A DNA stretch of 64,000 nucleotides from Treponema socranskii subsp. socranskii VPI DR56BR1116 = ATCC 35536 (GTDB taxonomy: Bacteria; Spirochaetota; Spirochaetia; Treponematales; Treponemataceae), in assembly GCF_000468115.1 (NCBI RefSeq), contig NZ_AVQI01000060.1:1-64000 (forward strand). Reading direction: 5' to 3'. The notes beneath the pieces are model-generated. The model was not told the origin of the DNA, did not search any database, and saw only the letters and a list, made by a program, of their open reading frames with translations. This document shows, one piece after another, positions 17,605 to 25,413 of the stretch. The stretch's first letter is position 1. Each line of letters begins with the position of its first letter. A program made the position numbers and the translations under genes.

Positions 17605-18774
17605 TTACACATACTCTTTGAGCACGCTTTGGAATATTGCAAGCCCTGCGTCCATCTCTTCGTCCGTGATCGTAAGCGGCGGCAAAAAACGGATCACGTT
17701 TGCACCCGCCGTCGATACGCACAATCCTTTTTCAAGGCAGCGCTTTTCCACATCGAAGGGTTTTATCGTTCCCGCAATTTCCGTGCCGATCATGAGGCCG
17801 AGCCCGCGCACGTCGGTGACGATCGGAATCTTCCAGCCGGAAATACTGTTTCTGATATAATCGCCTTTCCGATTTACGTCGTCCAAAAATCCGGGAGCGG
17901 AAAGCGTTTTGAGCACGACGCGGCCTGCGCTGCACGCAAGCGGATTTCCCGCAAAGGTCGATTGATGGTCGCCTGCGGAAAATACTTTGTCGGCTTTACC
18001 GCGGAAAAGACAGGCTCCCATCGGAATGCCGCCTGCGATTCCCTTTGCAAGCGTGACGACGTCGGGACAAAAGCCGAGCCGTTCGCTTGCCAAAAGCGTA
18101 CCGCATCTTCCCATGCCGGTTTGCACTTCGTCGGCCATAACGATCGCTCCCGCTTTGCGCGCGGCATCGGATGTTGCACACACCCATTCGGCATCGACGA
18201 GGTTTACGCCGCCTTCGCCCTGCACGCATTCTATGAGCAGCGCGGCTGTCGTATCGTCGAACGCCGTTTCGACCGCGCTCCGATCGTTCGCTTTGATTGT
18301 TTTAAAATCGGCGACATAGGGAGCAAAATACGGCGGATGAAATTTTTTCTGTCCCGTCGCAGTAAGCGTCGCAAGCGTTCTGCCGTGAAACGATTGTTCG
18401 AGCGTATAGATCGTGCGGCGCTTTTCCCCGCCGTTCATATAGCCGTATTTCCGCGCAAGCTTGATCGCAGCTTCGTTCGCTTCCGCGCCGCTGTTGCCGA
18501 AAAAGCCTCCGGAAAATCCCGTCGCCGAAAGCAGTTCGTCCGCAAATGCGACACCCGCATCCGACAGATAATAATTCGAAATATGAATTTCACGCGCAGC
18601 CTGTTTTTGCACGGCTTCGACGAGCGGCGCGTAGTTGTGCCCGAGAGAGTTTACGCCGATGCCTGCGATAAAGTCGATATACCGCTTTCCTTCCGCGTCG
18701 AAGAGAACCGCCCCTTCGCCTTTTACAAAAACGACGTCAAAGCTTCCGTAATTATTAACAATTTTTTTCTCCAT
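17605..18774 (-). CDS. argD: acetylornithine aminotransferase
   Basis: ArgD transfers an amino group from glutamate to N-acetylglutamate semialdehyde to give N-acetylornithine. The 389-residue protein is of normal family length and shows class-III aminotransferase features: GNSGAEANEAAIKLARKYG (PLP phosphate site), MADEVQTGMGRCGT (the Asp binding the PLP nitrogen) and TLAKGIAGGIPMGA with the Schiff-base Lys. The start follows GAGGAG at six bases. It is 24 bases downstream of argB on the same strand. Other omega-transaminases look alike, but the arginine gene context settles the assignment. Confidence 0.93.
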   Translation of the reverse strand: MEKKIVNNYGSFDVVFVKGEGAVLFDAEGKRYIDFIAGIGVNSLGHNYAPLVEAVQKQAAREIHISNYYLSDAGVAFADELLSATGFSGGFFGNSGAEANEAAIKLARKYGYMNGGEKRRTIYTLEQSFHGRTLATLTATGQKKFHPPYFAPYVADFKTIKANDRSAVETAFDDTTAALLIECVQGEGGVNLVDAEWVCATSDAARKAGAIVMADEVQTGMGRCGTLLASERLGFCPDVVTLAKGIAGGIPMGACLFRGKADKVFSAGDHQSTFAGNPLACSAGRVVLKTLSAPGFLDDVNRKGDYIRNSISGWKIPIVTDVRGLGLMIGTEIAGTIKPFDVEKRCLEKGLCVSTAGANVIRFLPPLTITDEEMDAGLAIFQSVLKEYV

Positions 18775-18798
18775 AATCCGCTCCTCAATTTACTATTA

Positions 18799-19725
18799 TC
18801 AATAAATCATTGTGCCGATGCCGCGGTCGCTGAACATTTCGATGAGGAGCGAATGCGGCACCCGTCCGTCGATGATGTGCGTCCGTTTTACTCCTCCCGC
18901 GAGCGCCGTTATGCAGCACTCCACTTTCGGGATCATGCCGCCGGCGACGATGCCGTCATTTACGAGAGACTCGACTTCCGCCCTCGATACGCGGGCGATG
19001 AGGGAAGACGAGTCGCCGGTGTCGCGCAAAATGCAGGGCACGTTCGTAAGCTGTACGAATTTTTCCGCATGCAGCGCAACGGCGATTTTGGCGGCGGCGG
19101 TATCCGCGTTGATATTGTATCGATTCGTGTCCCCGTCTTCTCCGACTGCGACGGTCGAAATAACGGGGATAAATCCTTGAGACAAAAGGGAAGCGACGAT
19201 GTCGGGACGCACTTCCGTCACTTCGCCCGTATAGCCGTAATCGATTTTATCATTGTTGATTTTTTTTGCGCGGATCAAACCGCCGTCAACGCCGCTCAAA
19301 CCGACGGCTTTACCGCCTTCGCGCAGCAGCATACCGACGATCTCTTTATTGAGTTTTCCGGACAGAACCATTTCGACGATTTCCATCGTGTCGGCATCGG
19401 TACAGCGCAAGCCGTCGACAAATTTGCTTTCTTTTCCGACACGGTCGAGCATTTTGTTGATTTCGGGACCGCCGCCGTGTACGAGTACGACGTGTACGCC
19501 GATCGTATTGAGCAGCACAAGGTCTTTCATAACCGCCGATTTCAGTTCGTCGTTGAGCATCGCGTTGCCGCCGTACTTTACGACGACGACTTTGCCGACC
19601 CACTTTTTAAAATACGGCATCGCCTGCACAAGCACATCCGCCCAGTGTGCATTGTCGAGCGGGCGGTCGCGATTTTCACCGTACTGTCGTTCATCTGTCA
19701 AATCGATTGCCGTATCGGTCGTCAT
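18799..19725 (-). CDS. argB: acetylglutamate kinase
   Basis: ArgB phosphorylates N-acetylglutamate, the second step of arginine synthesis. The 308-residue protein has the amino-acid kinase fold motifs VVVKYGGNAM (catalytic Lys, about residue 47), VLVHGGGPEINKMLDRVG (phosphate loop), GLSGVDGG and the NINADTAAAKIAVALHAEK segment that binds substrate. About 25 N-terminal residues precede the core; such an extension is common in arginine-inhibited enzymes, where an N-terminal helix mediates hexamer formation, but feedback regulation is not proven here. The start follows GAGGAA. It lies between argJ and argD in a compact operon. Confidence 0.94.
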   Translation of the reverse strand: MTTDTAIDLTDERQYGENRDRPLDNAHWADVLVQAMPYFKKWVGKVVVVKYGGNAMLNDELKSAVMKDLVLLNTIGVHVVLVHGGGPEINKMLDRVGKESKFVDGLRCTDADTMEIVEMVLSGKLNKEIVGMLLREGGKAVGLSGVDGGLIRAKKINNDKIDYGYTGEVTEVRPDIVASLLSQGFIPVISTVAVGEDGDTNRYNINADTAAAKIAVALHAEKFVQLTNVPCILRDTGDSSSLIARVSRAEVESLVNDGIVAGGMIPKVECCITALAGGVKRTHIIDGRVPHSLLIEMFSDRGIGTMIY

Positions 19726-19800
19726 AGCTTCCTCTCTTTCGCCCGCGTGCGCACCGTCGGGTGCACCGCACTTTCGTTTGCGGCGTTTGAACTGTACCGC

Positions 19801-21105
19801 TCATGTCCGATAATCGCCGTTTATTTTAACATAATCGTAAGTTAAGTCGCATCCCCACGCGCGGCCTTCGGCTTTTCCGTCCTGCAGTTTGACGAGGATT
19901 TCGACTTCTTTTTCGCCGAGTATTTTTTTTGCGAGCGCTTCGTCGAAGTTTAAGGGAACGCCGTTTTCAAATACGGCGATCTTTCGGCTGCCCCCCGCTT
20001 CGCTGCCCGCCGCATCACATTCGCGCGGATCCGACGAGGATTTTGCGCCGGGCGCACTCGAAAAATATACCGACGTTTTTTCCGCCGTAAATTCCGCGCC
20101 CGAATAGCCGAGCGCGCACAAAACCCGCCCCCAATTCGCATCGCGGCCGAACATCGCGGCTTTTACGAGATTCGATGAAATCACGCTCTTTGCGAGCGTG
20201 CGCGCCGTATCGACATCTTTTGCGCCCGTAACCGTGCATTCGATGAGCCGGCTCGCCCCTTCGCCGTCGGCTGCAATCTTTTTTGCCATAACCGTGTTCA
20301 GTGCGGTGAGCGCCGAAAAAAATACATCGTAATCGCCGCCCTCCCGCTCGATCGGAACGTTGCCCGCCATGCCGTTTGCCAAAATCGCGAGCGTGTCGTT
20401 CGTACTCGTGTCTCCGTCGACGGACACGCAATTATACGTCGCGCGTGCGCTTTCGAAAAGCGCTTTACGGAGCATCGCTTGAGAGACGGCGCAGTCGGTC
20501 GTGATAAAGCCGAGCATCGTTCCCATATTGATGTGAATCATGCCGCTGCCTTTACACATGGCGCCGATCGTCACCGTTTTTCCGCCGAGCGTAAATTGTA
20601 CGGCGCATTCTTTATACTGCGTGTCGGTCGTCATAATCGCTTCGCGCGCCTTTTCATGATTTTTTTTCGAAAGACCGTTTTTCAGCTCATCGATTTTCGC
20701 TTCGATTTTTTCGACGGGAAGCTGCCTGCCGATAACGCCGGTCGAACACACGATCACGTCGCGAGACTCTATGCCGAGCGCATTTGCGGCGGCTGAAGCC
20801 ATGCGCCGCGCGGCTTTCGCACCCTGATCGCCCGTGCACGCATTCGCGTTTCCGCTGTTTGCGATCACCGCCTGCGAAAATCCCGAAGCGATATGTTCTT
20901 TTGTTAATTTTACACATTCGGCCTGCACGCGGTTTTGCGTAAAAACGGCGGCGGCAGTGCAGCGCGTTTCGGAAAAGATAAGCGCCGTATCGGGAGTTTT
21001 GCGGCTCGCTTTTATGCCGCACAAAACGCCGTTTGCCGTAAAGCCCTGCGGAGCGGTCACTCCGCCGTCGACAAAACGCATATCGTTCGGTTGGTCTGAT
21101 TGCAT
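19801..21105 (-). CDS. argJ: bifunctional glutamate N-acetyltransferase/ornithine acetyltransferase
   Basis: ArgJ recycles the acetyl group from N-acetylornithine to glutamate and may also use acetyl-CoA. The 434-residue precursor (normal length) contains the self-cleavage site in KGSGMIHINMGTMLGFITTD, with the Thr that becomes the N-terminal nucleophile of the beta chain. The usual MATML sequence is MGTML here, which keeps the Thr. Between about residues 355 and 385 there is a Ser/Gly/Ala-rich stretch (APGAKSSSDPRECDAAGSEA) that looks like an insertion in a loop of the beta chain. It is the first gene of the operon, behind a good promoter at 21139-21167 and a TAGGAG box. argC is not present in this cluster. 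Confidence 0.94.
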   Translation of the reverse strand: MQSDQPNDMRFVDGGVTAPQGFTANGVLCGIKASRKTPDTALIFSETRCTAAAVFTQNRVQAECVKLTKEHIASGFSQAVIANSGNANACTGDQGAKAARRMASAAANALGIESRDVIVCSTGVIGRQLPVEKIEAKIDELKNGLSKKNHEKAREAIMTTDTQYKECAVQFTLGGKTVTIGAMCKGSGMIHINMGTMLGFITTDCAVSQAMLRKALFESARATYNCVSVDGDTSTNDTLAILANGMAGNVPIEREGGDYDVFFSALTALNTVMAKKIAADGEGASRLIECTVTGAKDVDTARTLAKSVISSNLVKAAMFGRDANWGRVLCALGYSGAEFTAEKTSVYFSSAPGAKSSSDPRECDAAGSEAGGSRKIAVFENGVPLNFDEALAKKILGEKEVEILVKLQDGKAEGRAWGCDLTYDYVKINGDYRT

Positions 21106-21138
21106 ATTTATACACTCCTAGTACATAAATATACAATC

Positions 21139-21167
21139 AGTATAGCACCGCGCAGCGATTAGAGCAA
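21139..21167 (-). promoter_or_regulatory. promoter of the arginine operon
   Basis: TTGCTC, 17 bases, TATACT on the minus strand; transcription would begin near 21132, giving a leader of about 26 bases before argJ. No ArgR-like palindrome was recognised. Confidence 0.65.
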
Positions 21168-21208
21168 GCGTTTTTTTATACGTTTTATTGGATGAATGTG
21201 CGAAATTT

Positions 21209-21324
21209 ATTCGTGCGGAGGCTTTAATACCCCGGCGCTTTGTGTCGTAATAAAGGGTATTAAAGCCGACTGCAACCACCTTATGAGAACAACATACCCC
21301 GATGCTCTGCGTCGGGGTATGTTG
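21209..21324. repeat. composite palindromic repeat (family A copy 2 plus family B copy 1)
   Basis: The left part begins ATTCGTGCGGAG and forms a perfect 13-base-pair hairpin (GGCTTTAATACCC at 21220-21232 with GGGTATTAAAGCC at 21255-21267). The right part contains GCCGACTGCAACCAC, TTATGAGAAC and a second perfect 13-base-pair hairpin (CAACATACCCCGA at 21290-21302 with TCGGGGTATGTTG at 21312-21324). The second hairpin lies inside the 3' end of the racemase gene, and both could end its transcripts. Confidence 0.8.
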
Positions 21325-22012
21325 ATTCAACGGCCTTTTGTGCCGCAAGCTGCGCGTGAATTTTCGCGGTATCGAAAACGGGAATATCCGAATCTTCCTG
21401 CGAAATAAGCAAGCCTATTTCGGTGCAGCCGAGGATAACGGCTTCGGCTCCGCGCGATTTCAAATCGGCTATGATACGGAGATACTCTTTTTTCGATTTT
21501 TCGGAAACGATGCCGAGACACAGTTCATCGTAGATGACCGCATTGACCCGCTCGATTTGCGCCGGCTCGGGAACAAGCACGTCCAAGCCTTTTTCAGCGA
21601 TGCGGTCTTTATAAAAATCCTGCGTAAGGGTGTATTTCGTGCCGAGAAGGCCGACACGTTTTATTTCGTTTCGAATCAGCTCTTCCGCCGTCGCGTCGGC
21701 GATATGCAAAATCGGAACGGAAATACGCGCTTGGATCGCGGGAACCGTTTTGTGCATCGTATTGGTACAGATGACAATAAAATCCGCGCCCGCTTTTTCA
21801 AGCACCGCGGCGGCGTCGGAAAGTATTCGACCGCTTTTTTCCCAATCCCCGTTCGCCTGACACGCTTCGATTTCCGCAAAATCGACACTATACATGACGA
21901 TTTTTGCCGAATGGAAGCCTCCGAGTTTTTCTTTGACGGTTTCGTTGATTATGCGGTAATACGTTACCGTACTTTCCCAACTCATTCCGCCCAATAATCC
22001 GATCGTTTTCAT
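21281..22012 (-). CDS. aspartate/glutamate racemase family protein
   Basis: A 243-residue member of the PLP-independent aspartate/glutamate racemase family. It starts MKTIGLLGGMSWESTVTYYR, typical of the RacX/YgeA branch, and has both catalytic cysteines, in FIVICTNTMHK (about residue 84) and AVILGCTEIGLL (about 197). It would interconvert D- and L-forms of Asp, Glu or related amino acids, for cell wall or signalling use. The start follows GGGAG at five bases. The last 13 or so residues (TYPDAEHRGMLFS) are encoded by the palindromic repeat at 21290-21324, so the natural C terminus seems to have been replaced or lengthened by that element. Activity is probably unaffected because the catalytic residues lie upstream. 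Confidence 0.87.
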   Translation of the reverse strand: MKTIGLLGGMSWESTVTYYRIINETVKEKLGGFHSAKIVMYSVDFAEIEACQANGDWEKSGRILSDAAAVLEKAGADFIVICTNTMHKTVPAIQARISVPILHIADATAEELIRNEIKRVGLLGTKYTLTQDFYKDRIAEKGLDVLVPEPAQIERVNAVIYDELCLGIVSEKSKKEYLRIIADLKSRGAEAVILGCTEIGLLISQEDSDIPVFDTAKIHAQLAAQKAVESTYPDAEHRGMLFS

Positions 22013-22417
22013 TGTATCTCCCGCAGCGATTTTATTAATAGAATGTGTGCCCGACCAAACAATGCGGCACTCTTATGGAAACCGCATAATAAAATATCAC
22101 GATAACGAGTACGTGTCCATCGACAAGTTTTACGACAGAGTACGTAAAAACGAGTACCGGCGAAGAATGCCGGAAAGCGCACTTGCGGGCAAGGGAAAAC
22201 ACATTATGCGTTGTGAAAAATTATTAAAAAATATGTTTATTGTACGCGATCCGCCTACGCCCGCGTGGAGCACCGCGAAGCGTCCGCGCTCGCGCGCGGA
22301 TGAGGGCTACCGAAGTGCGGAAGGCGGGTTCTTCCGATACGCGCCGTCCGAAAAAAGAATGTATTTATCATAATCAACAACCCCGACGCGGCATGTGAGA
22401 TAACCCTCCGCACGAAT
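22013..22417. repeat. gene-free region with family C block and reversed family A/B copy
   Basis: This 480-base gap between the racemase and peroxiredoxin genes has no credible gene. A 108-codon frame at 22047-22373 lacks any family resemblance and crosses the repeats. It holds GCGATCCGCCTACGCCCGCG at about 22245 (shared with 4671-4700), AAGCGTCCGCGCT (shared with 4657-4669), and, on the minus strand at 22379-22417, ATTCGTGCGGAGGGTTAT followed by GCGTCGGGGTTGTTGATTA, which joins the family A head directly to the family B tail seen at 24348-24364. Confidence 0.6.
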
Positions 22418-22456
22418 AAAAAAAGCGCCGGCACACCTTTCGGTAAGCGGCGCCTT
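22418..22456 (-). terminator. intrinsic terminator of the peroxiredoxin gene
   Basis: Read on the minus strand, GCGCCGCTTACC pairs across a GAAA loop with GGTGTGCCGGCGC, followed by seven T residues (22418-22424). It begins about 37 bases after the peroxiredoxin stop codon. Confidence 0.85.
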
Positions 22457-22492
22457 AATTTTTACATAGCGTTCTTTACATACAATTTTTTA

Positions 22493-23140
22493 TTAAAGTT
22501 TTTTGTGGCAAAACCAAAAGTCGTAGCCGTCGTATTCGGAAAGGCGCTTGTCGGCTTCGGCTTTGCTTCCCGGCGGCGGAATGATGACGCTGTCGCCGAT
22601 CAAACCGTTTTCAGGCCAATCGGCGGGCATCGCGACGCCGTTCGCATCGGAAATCTGGAGCACTTTGACGGCGCGCAAAACTTCTTTCATATTGCGGCCG
22701 ACTTCCTGCGGATAATAGAGGACGAGGCGCACTTTGCCGTTGGGATCGCCGATAAAGACCGCGCGCACGGTGTTCGTGCCTTTCCCGGGATGCAGAAGTC
22801 CGAGTTTATTCGCAACCGTATCGTTCGCCGCGATGACGGGGAAGGTGATTTCGATTCCGAGTTTTTCTTTGATCCATTCGATCCACTTCAAATGGCTTTG
22901 CAGCTGATCGATTGAAAGGCCGATCAATTTGACACCGAGCTTTTCAAACTCGGGAACGAGCTTTTGAAACGCGGCAAATTCGGTCGTGCAGACCGGCGTA
23001 AAATCGGCGGGGTGGCTGAACAGCACAAACCAGCTGCCTTTCAAATCGCCGGGAATATTCATTTTGCCCAGCGTCGTCGTTACGCTCAATTCGGGAAAAT
23101 CATCGCCCAAGAGGGGCATGTGCATTGTCGTTTGTTCCAT
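22493..23140 (-). CDS. peroxiredoxin, 1-Cys/Prx6 type
   Basis: A 215-residue thiol peroxidase that reduces hydrogen peroxide and organic peroxides in the cytoplasm. The peroxidatic Cys lies in [16 protein letters not shown] (about residue 50); the long C-terminal domain ([14 protein letters not shown] to the end) and total length place it in the Prx6/AhpC-TSA 1-Cys group. A further Cys near the very end (FWFCHKKL) could serve as an additional resolving thiol; this is not usual for strict 1-Cys enzymes. The ATG follows AGGAG with six bases. It is a single gene with its own strong promoter, a palindrome at the predicted transcription start and a good terminator, as expected for an individually regulated stress gene. 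Confidence 0.93.
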   Translation of the reverse strand: MEQTTMHMPLLGDDFPELSVTTTLGKMNIPGDLKGSWFVLFSHPADFTPVCTTEFAAFQKLVPEFEKLGVKLIGLSIDQLQSHLKWIEWIKEKLGIEITFPVIAANDTVANKLGLLHPGKGTNTVRAVFIGDPNGKVRLVLYYPQEVGRNMKEVLRAVKVLQISDANGVAMPADWPENGLIGDSVIIPPPGSKAEADKRLSEYDGYDFWFCHKKL

Positions 23141-23182
23141 AAAATCTCCTAAAATTATGATAAATTAAAGTAATTATATAAT

Positions 23183-23195
23183 TGTAATAATTACA
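23183..23195. promoter_or_regulatory. palindrome at the peroxiredoxin transcription start (PerR/Fur-like operator candidate)
   Basis: TGTAATAATTACA is a perfect inverted repeat (TGTAAT, one base, ATTACA). It starts right at the predicted transcription start. Its AT-rich 6-1-6 form resembles Fur/PerR family sites, but it does not equal the Bacillus PerR box, so the regulator is a guess. Confidence 0.5.
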
Positions 23196-23202
23196 TAAAT
23201 GA

Positions 23203-23231
23203 AATATAGGCTATAAATTGAGCTTTGTCAA
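23203..23231 (-). promoter_or_regulatory. promoter of the peroxiredoxin gene
   Basis: TTGACA, 17 bases, TATATT on the minus strand, close to the sigma-70 consensus. The leader would be about 55 bases. Confidence 0.8.
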
Positions 23232-23402
23232 GAGGGAAAAGTAAAAAAAATGGAAGAGAATACGACAGCACTGAATGGGCGCAGTGTCGGATTTTGTCAT
23301 AAAAATAATTATCATTGCATTATAACTAAGGGCGGTACCGGCCGCACAAAATAAAAACTCCGAAATTGCAACATTTTCGCGATATATATACGGAGGTATT
23401 TC

Positions 23403-24281
23403 ATGCCAAAACACAATCGCCGGTATAAAGACTCGGTCTTTGTCGATCTCTTCGGAGAAGACAAAAATGCGAAAGAAAAGTTCCTTTCGCTCTACAATGC
23501 GCTTCACGGCACAACGTTTGATGCGGCTACAAAACTCGAACCGCTTCGCCTCGAACAGGTCATGTACATGGCATTTTGCAACGATGTCGCCTGCCTCGTC
23601 GACGGTAAAATCATCATACTTGCGGAGCACCAGTCTACAATCAACGCAAATATGCCGCTGAGATTTTTGCAGTACGTTGTACGCCTCTACGAGCGCATCC
23701 AAAACCCGCGCGACCGCTATCTGAGGCGTCTGAAAAAGATTCCGACACCTGAGTTTTACGTGTTCTACAACGGCGAAGAAGAGTATCCCGAACGGGTGAC
23801 ATTAAAACTGTCAGATGCTTTTATCGTACAGCCTGCAAAACCGAGCCTCGAACTCGTTGTCAGCGTGATAAATATCAATTATAATAAAAGCAGTAAATTG
23901 CTGAGTGCCTGTAAACCGCTGAAAGAGTACACGCTGTTCGTAGAAACCGTGCGGAAACATACGAAGCTCGACAGCGAAAACGGTTTTAAGAACGCGATCA
24001 AAGAATGCATACAAAACGACATCCTGCGGGAATACTTGCAAAGAAAAAGCAGGGAGGTGGTGAATATGTTAATTGCCGAATACGATTACGACGTGGACAT
24101 CGCCGTACAGCGGGAAGAAGAGCGGGAAATCGCATTGAAAGAAGGCGAAGCACAAGGATTTTCCGCCGGTTCACACCAAAAAGCGCTCGAAGATGCACGG
24201 AACTTCAAGCGGCTCGGTGTTTCCGTAAGTATTATCACGGAAGCTACCGGTCTCTCAAAAGAAGAAGTCGAAAAACTATAA
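23403..24281 (+). CDS. Rpn/PD-(D/E)XK nuclease family protein
   Basis: A 292-residue protein of the Rpn (recombination-promoting nuclease, formerly transposase_31) family, often present in many copies in treponemes. Features are the start YKDSVFVDLFG, the LVDGKIIILAEHQS strand with the acidic/EHQ catalytic region (about residue 75-83), the NMPLRFLQYVVRLYERI helix, and the C-terminal VSVSIITEATGLSKEEVEKL helix-turn-helix-like tail. Related proteins make Mg-dependent DNA breaks and promote RecA-independent recombination; many others may be inert. GGAGG lies seven bases before the ATG. The stop codon touches a repeat copy (24281-24364). No terminal inverted repeats or target duplications mark it as a mobile element. 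The upstream 262-base gap holds only the peroxiredoxin promoter. Confidence 0.87.
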   Translation: MPKHNRRYKDSVFVDLFGEDKNAKEKFLSLYNALHGTTFDAATKLEPLRLEQVMYMAFCNDVACLVDGKIIILAEHQSTINANMPLRFLQYVVRLYERIQNPRDRYLRRLKKIPTPEFYVFYNGEEEYPERVTLKLSDAFIVQPAKPSLELVVSVININYNKSSKLLSACKPLKEYTLFVETVRKHTKLDSENGFKNAIKECIQNDILREYLQRKSREVVNMLIAEYDYDVDIAVQREEEREIALKEGEAQGFSAGSHQKALEDARNFKRLGVSVSIITEATGLSKEEVEKL

Positions 24282-24364
24282 GCCGACTGCAACCACTTTA
24301 TGAGAACATACAGTGCGAAATGTTGAGCACTGTACCCGATGCTTTGCGTCGGGGTTGTTGATTA
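24281..24364. repeat. palindromic repeat, family B copy 2
   Basis: It starts GCCGACTGCAACCACTTT and TATGAGAACA, matching 21265-21292 almost exactly. It then has a 7-base-pair hairpin (ACAGTGC with GCACTGT) and CCCGATGCTTTGCGTCGGGG, then TTGTTGATTA. It begins at the stop codon of the Rpn gene and could end its transcript. Confidence 0.75.
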
Positions 24365-24443
24365 AGCAATATTATTGATATCCATGTTTCTAAATAAGGC
24401 GGCGCGTTTTTCAAATACGCGCGGCAGCCGCGGCCGGCGGCCG

Positions 24444-25409
24444 TCAACCGAGCGCTTCCCGTATCATATAACAGGCGCCGAACAAAACGACGCGGTCGTT
24501 CATAATCGAATAGCGTACCGACTCGTCGTCTATCGGCTGGATGGAATACGCGCGCAAAGTCCGCATCAGAGCTTCGTGAAAATAGCGTTTTGATTTTGTG
24601 ACGCCGCCGCCCAAAACGAAAACGTCGGGATCGAAAAGGTTGAAGATATGAGCGATGCCGAAGCCGAGCAGTTCCCCTTCTTTTTCGAACAGTGACAGCG
24701 CATACTCGTCGTTTTCGGCTGCAGCCCGGTCGAGGATTTTTCCGTTGACTGCATTTTCATCGTATTCGGCAAATTCGAAAACGCGGCTCCGTATACCCTT
24801 GCGCATATCTTCTCTCATGATCCGATTCATCGCGCTCCCCGACGCATACAGTTCAAAGCATCCTCTGCTGCCGCAGGGACAGGGCAGGCCGTTCTTGTCG
24901 ATAGAAACGTGCCCCACTTCTCCGGCGCCGTCGTGTTTGCCGTGATGGATTTTTCCTCCGATAACAAGCCCGCCGCCGCAGCCGGTGCTCACGGTCATAT
25001 AGGCGACGTTTTGCAGTCCCTTTGCGACGCCGCAGCGCTGTTCGGCGAATGCACCCAAGTTGCCGTCGTTATCGATCAGGACATCCGTATGAAAATCGTT
25101 TTTTAATCGAGCGACGATCGGAAAATTTTTCCAACCCATCAGCGGCGCATGGATAATGATACCGCGCTTCGAATCGAGCGGGCCGGGACTTCCGACGCCG
25201 ATGCCGCGGACGTCGTTTACGGACAGCGAAAAATATTCGAGCACCGTTTCCAAAACGTTTTTCGTATTTTGATAGACGGCTTCTTCGCCTTTAAACGTTT
25301 GGGACGGCGCGGTGTATACATAGTCGTCTACGAGTTCGCAGTTTTCGGTAAACAGTGCGCCCGACGTTTTCGTACCGCCGATATCGAGTGCAAGAAAATA
25401 CGCGCTCAT
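24444..25409 (-). CDS. ROK family sugar kinase
   Basis: A 321-residue ROK protein without the N-terminal DNA-binding domain of ROK repressors, hence an enzyme. It has the phosphate loop LALDIGGTKTSGALF, GIGVGSPGPLD, the catalytic Asp in LIDNDGNLGAFAE (about residue 107) and the zinc site CPCGSRGC. Such kinases phosphorylate glucose, fructose, N-acetylmannosamine, allose and similar sugars. It is the last gene of the sugar operon, four bases after the permease stop, so it probably phosphorylates the imported sugar or a product of it. Its actual substrate cannot be read from sequence. The 162-base space behind it holds repeat copy 24281-24364 and GC-rich inverted sequence. Confidence 0.9.
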   Translation of the reverse strand: MSAYFLALDIGGTKTSGALFTENCELVDDYVYTAPSQTFKGEEAVYQNTKNVLETVLEYFSLSVNDVRGIGVGSPGPLDSKRGIIIHAPLMGWKNFPIVARLKNDFHTDVLIDNDGNLGAFAEQRCGVAKGLQNVAYMTVSTGCGGGLVIGGKIHHGKHDGAGEVGHVSIDKNGLPCPCGSRGCFELYASGSAMNRIMREDMRKGIRSRVFEFAEYDENAVNGKILDRAAAENDEYALSLFEKEGELLGFGIAHIFNLFDPDVFVLGGGVTKSKRYFHEALMRTLRAYSIQPIDDESVRYSIMNDRVVLFGACYMIREALG

Positions 25410-25413
25410 AAGC

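Noticed and set aside
17629-19845. 738-codon frame on the plus strand opposite argD and argB
   Set aside because: Antisense to two well-recognised genes; composition rich in Arg, Phe and His is typical of shadow frames here.
22047-22373. 108-codon frame between the racemase and peroxiredoxin genes
   Set aside because: It runs through two repeat elements, has no ribosome binding site and no recognisable protein features.
23403-24364. Rpn gene plus adjoining repeat as an insertion sequence
   Set aside because: No terminal inverted repeats or target duplication were found, and the adjoining repeat also occurs at the racemase without an Rpn gene.
24371-24443. GC-rich inverted sequence after the ROK gene as terminator
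   Set aside because: Several short stems are possible but none is followed by a T run on the minus strand, so no terminator is called.
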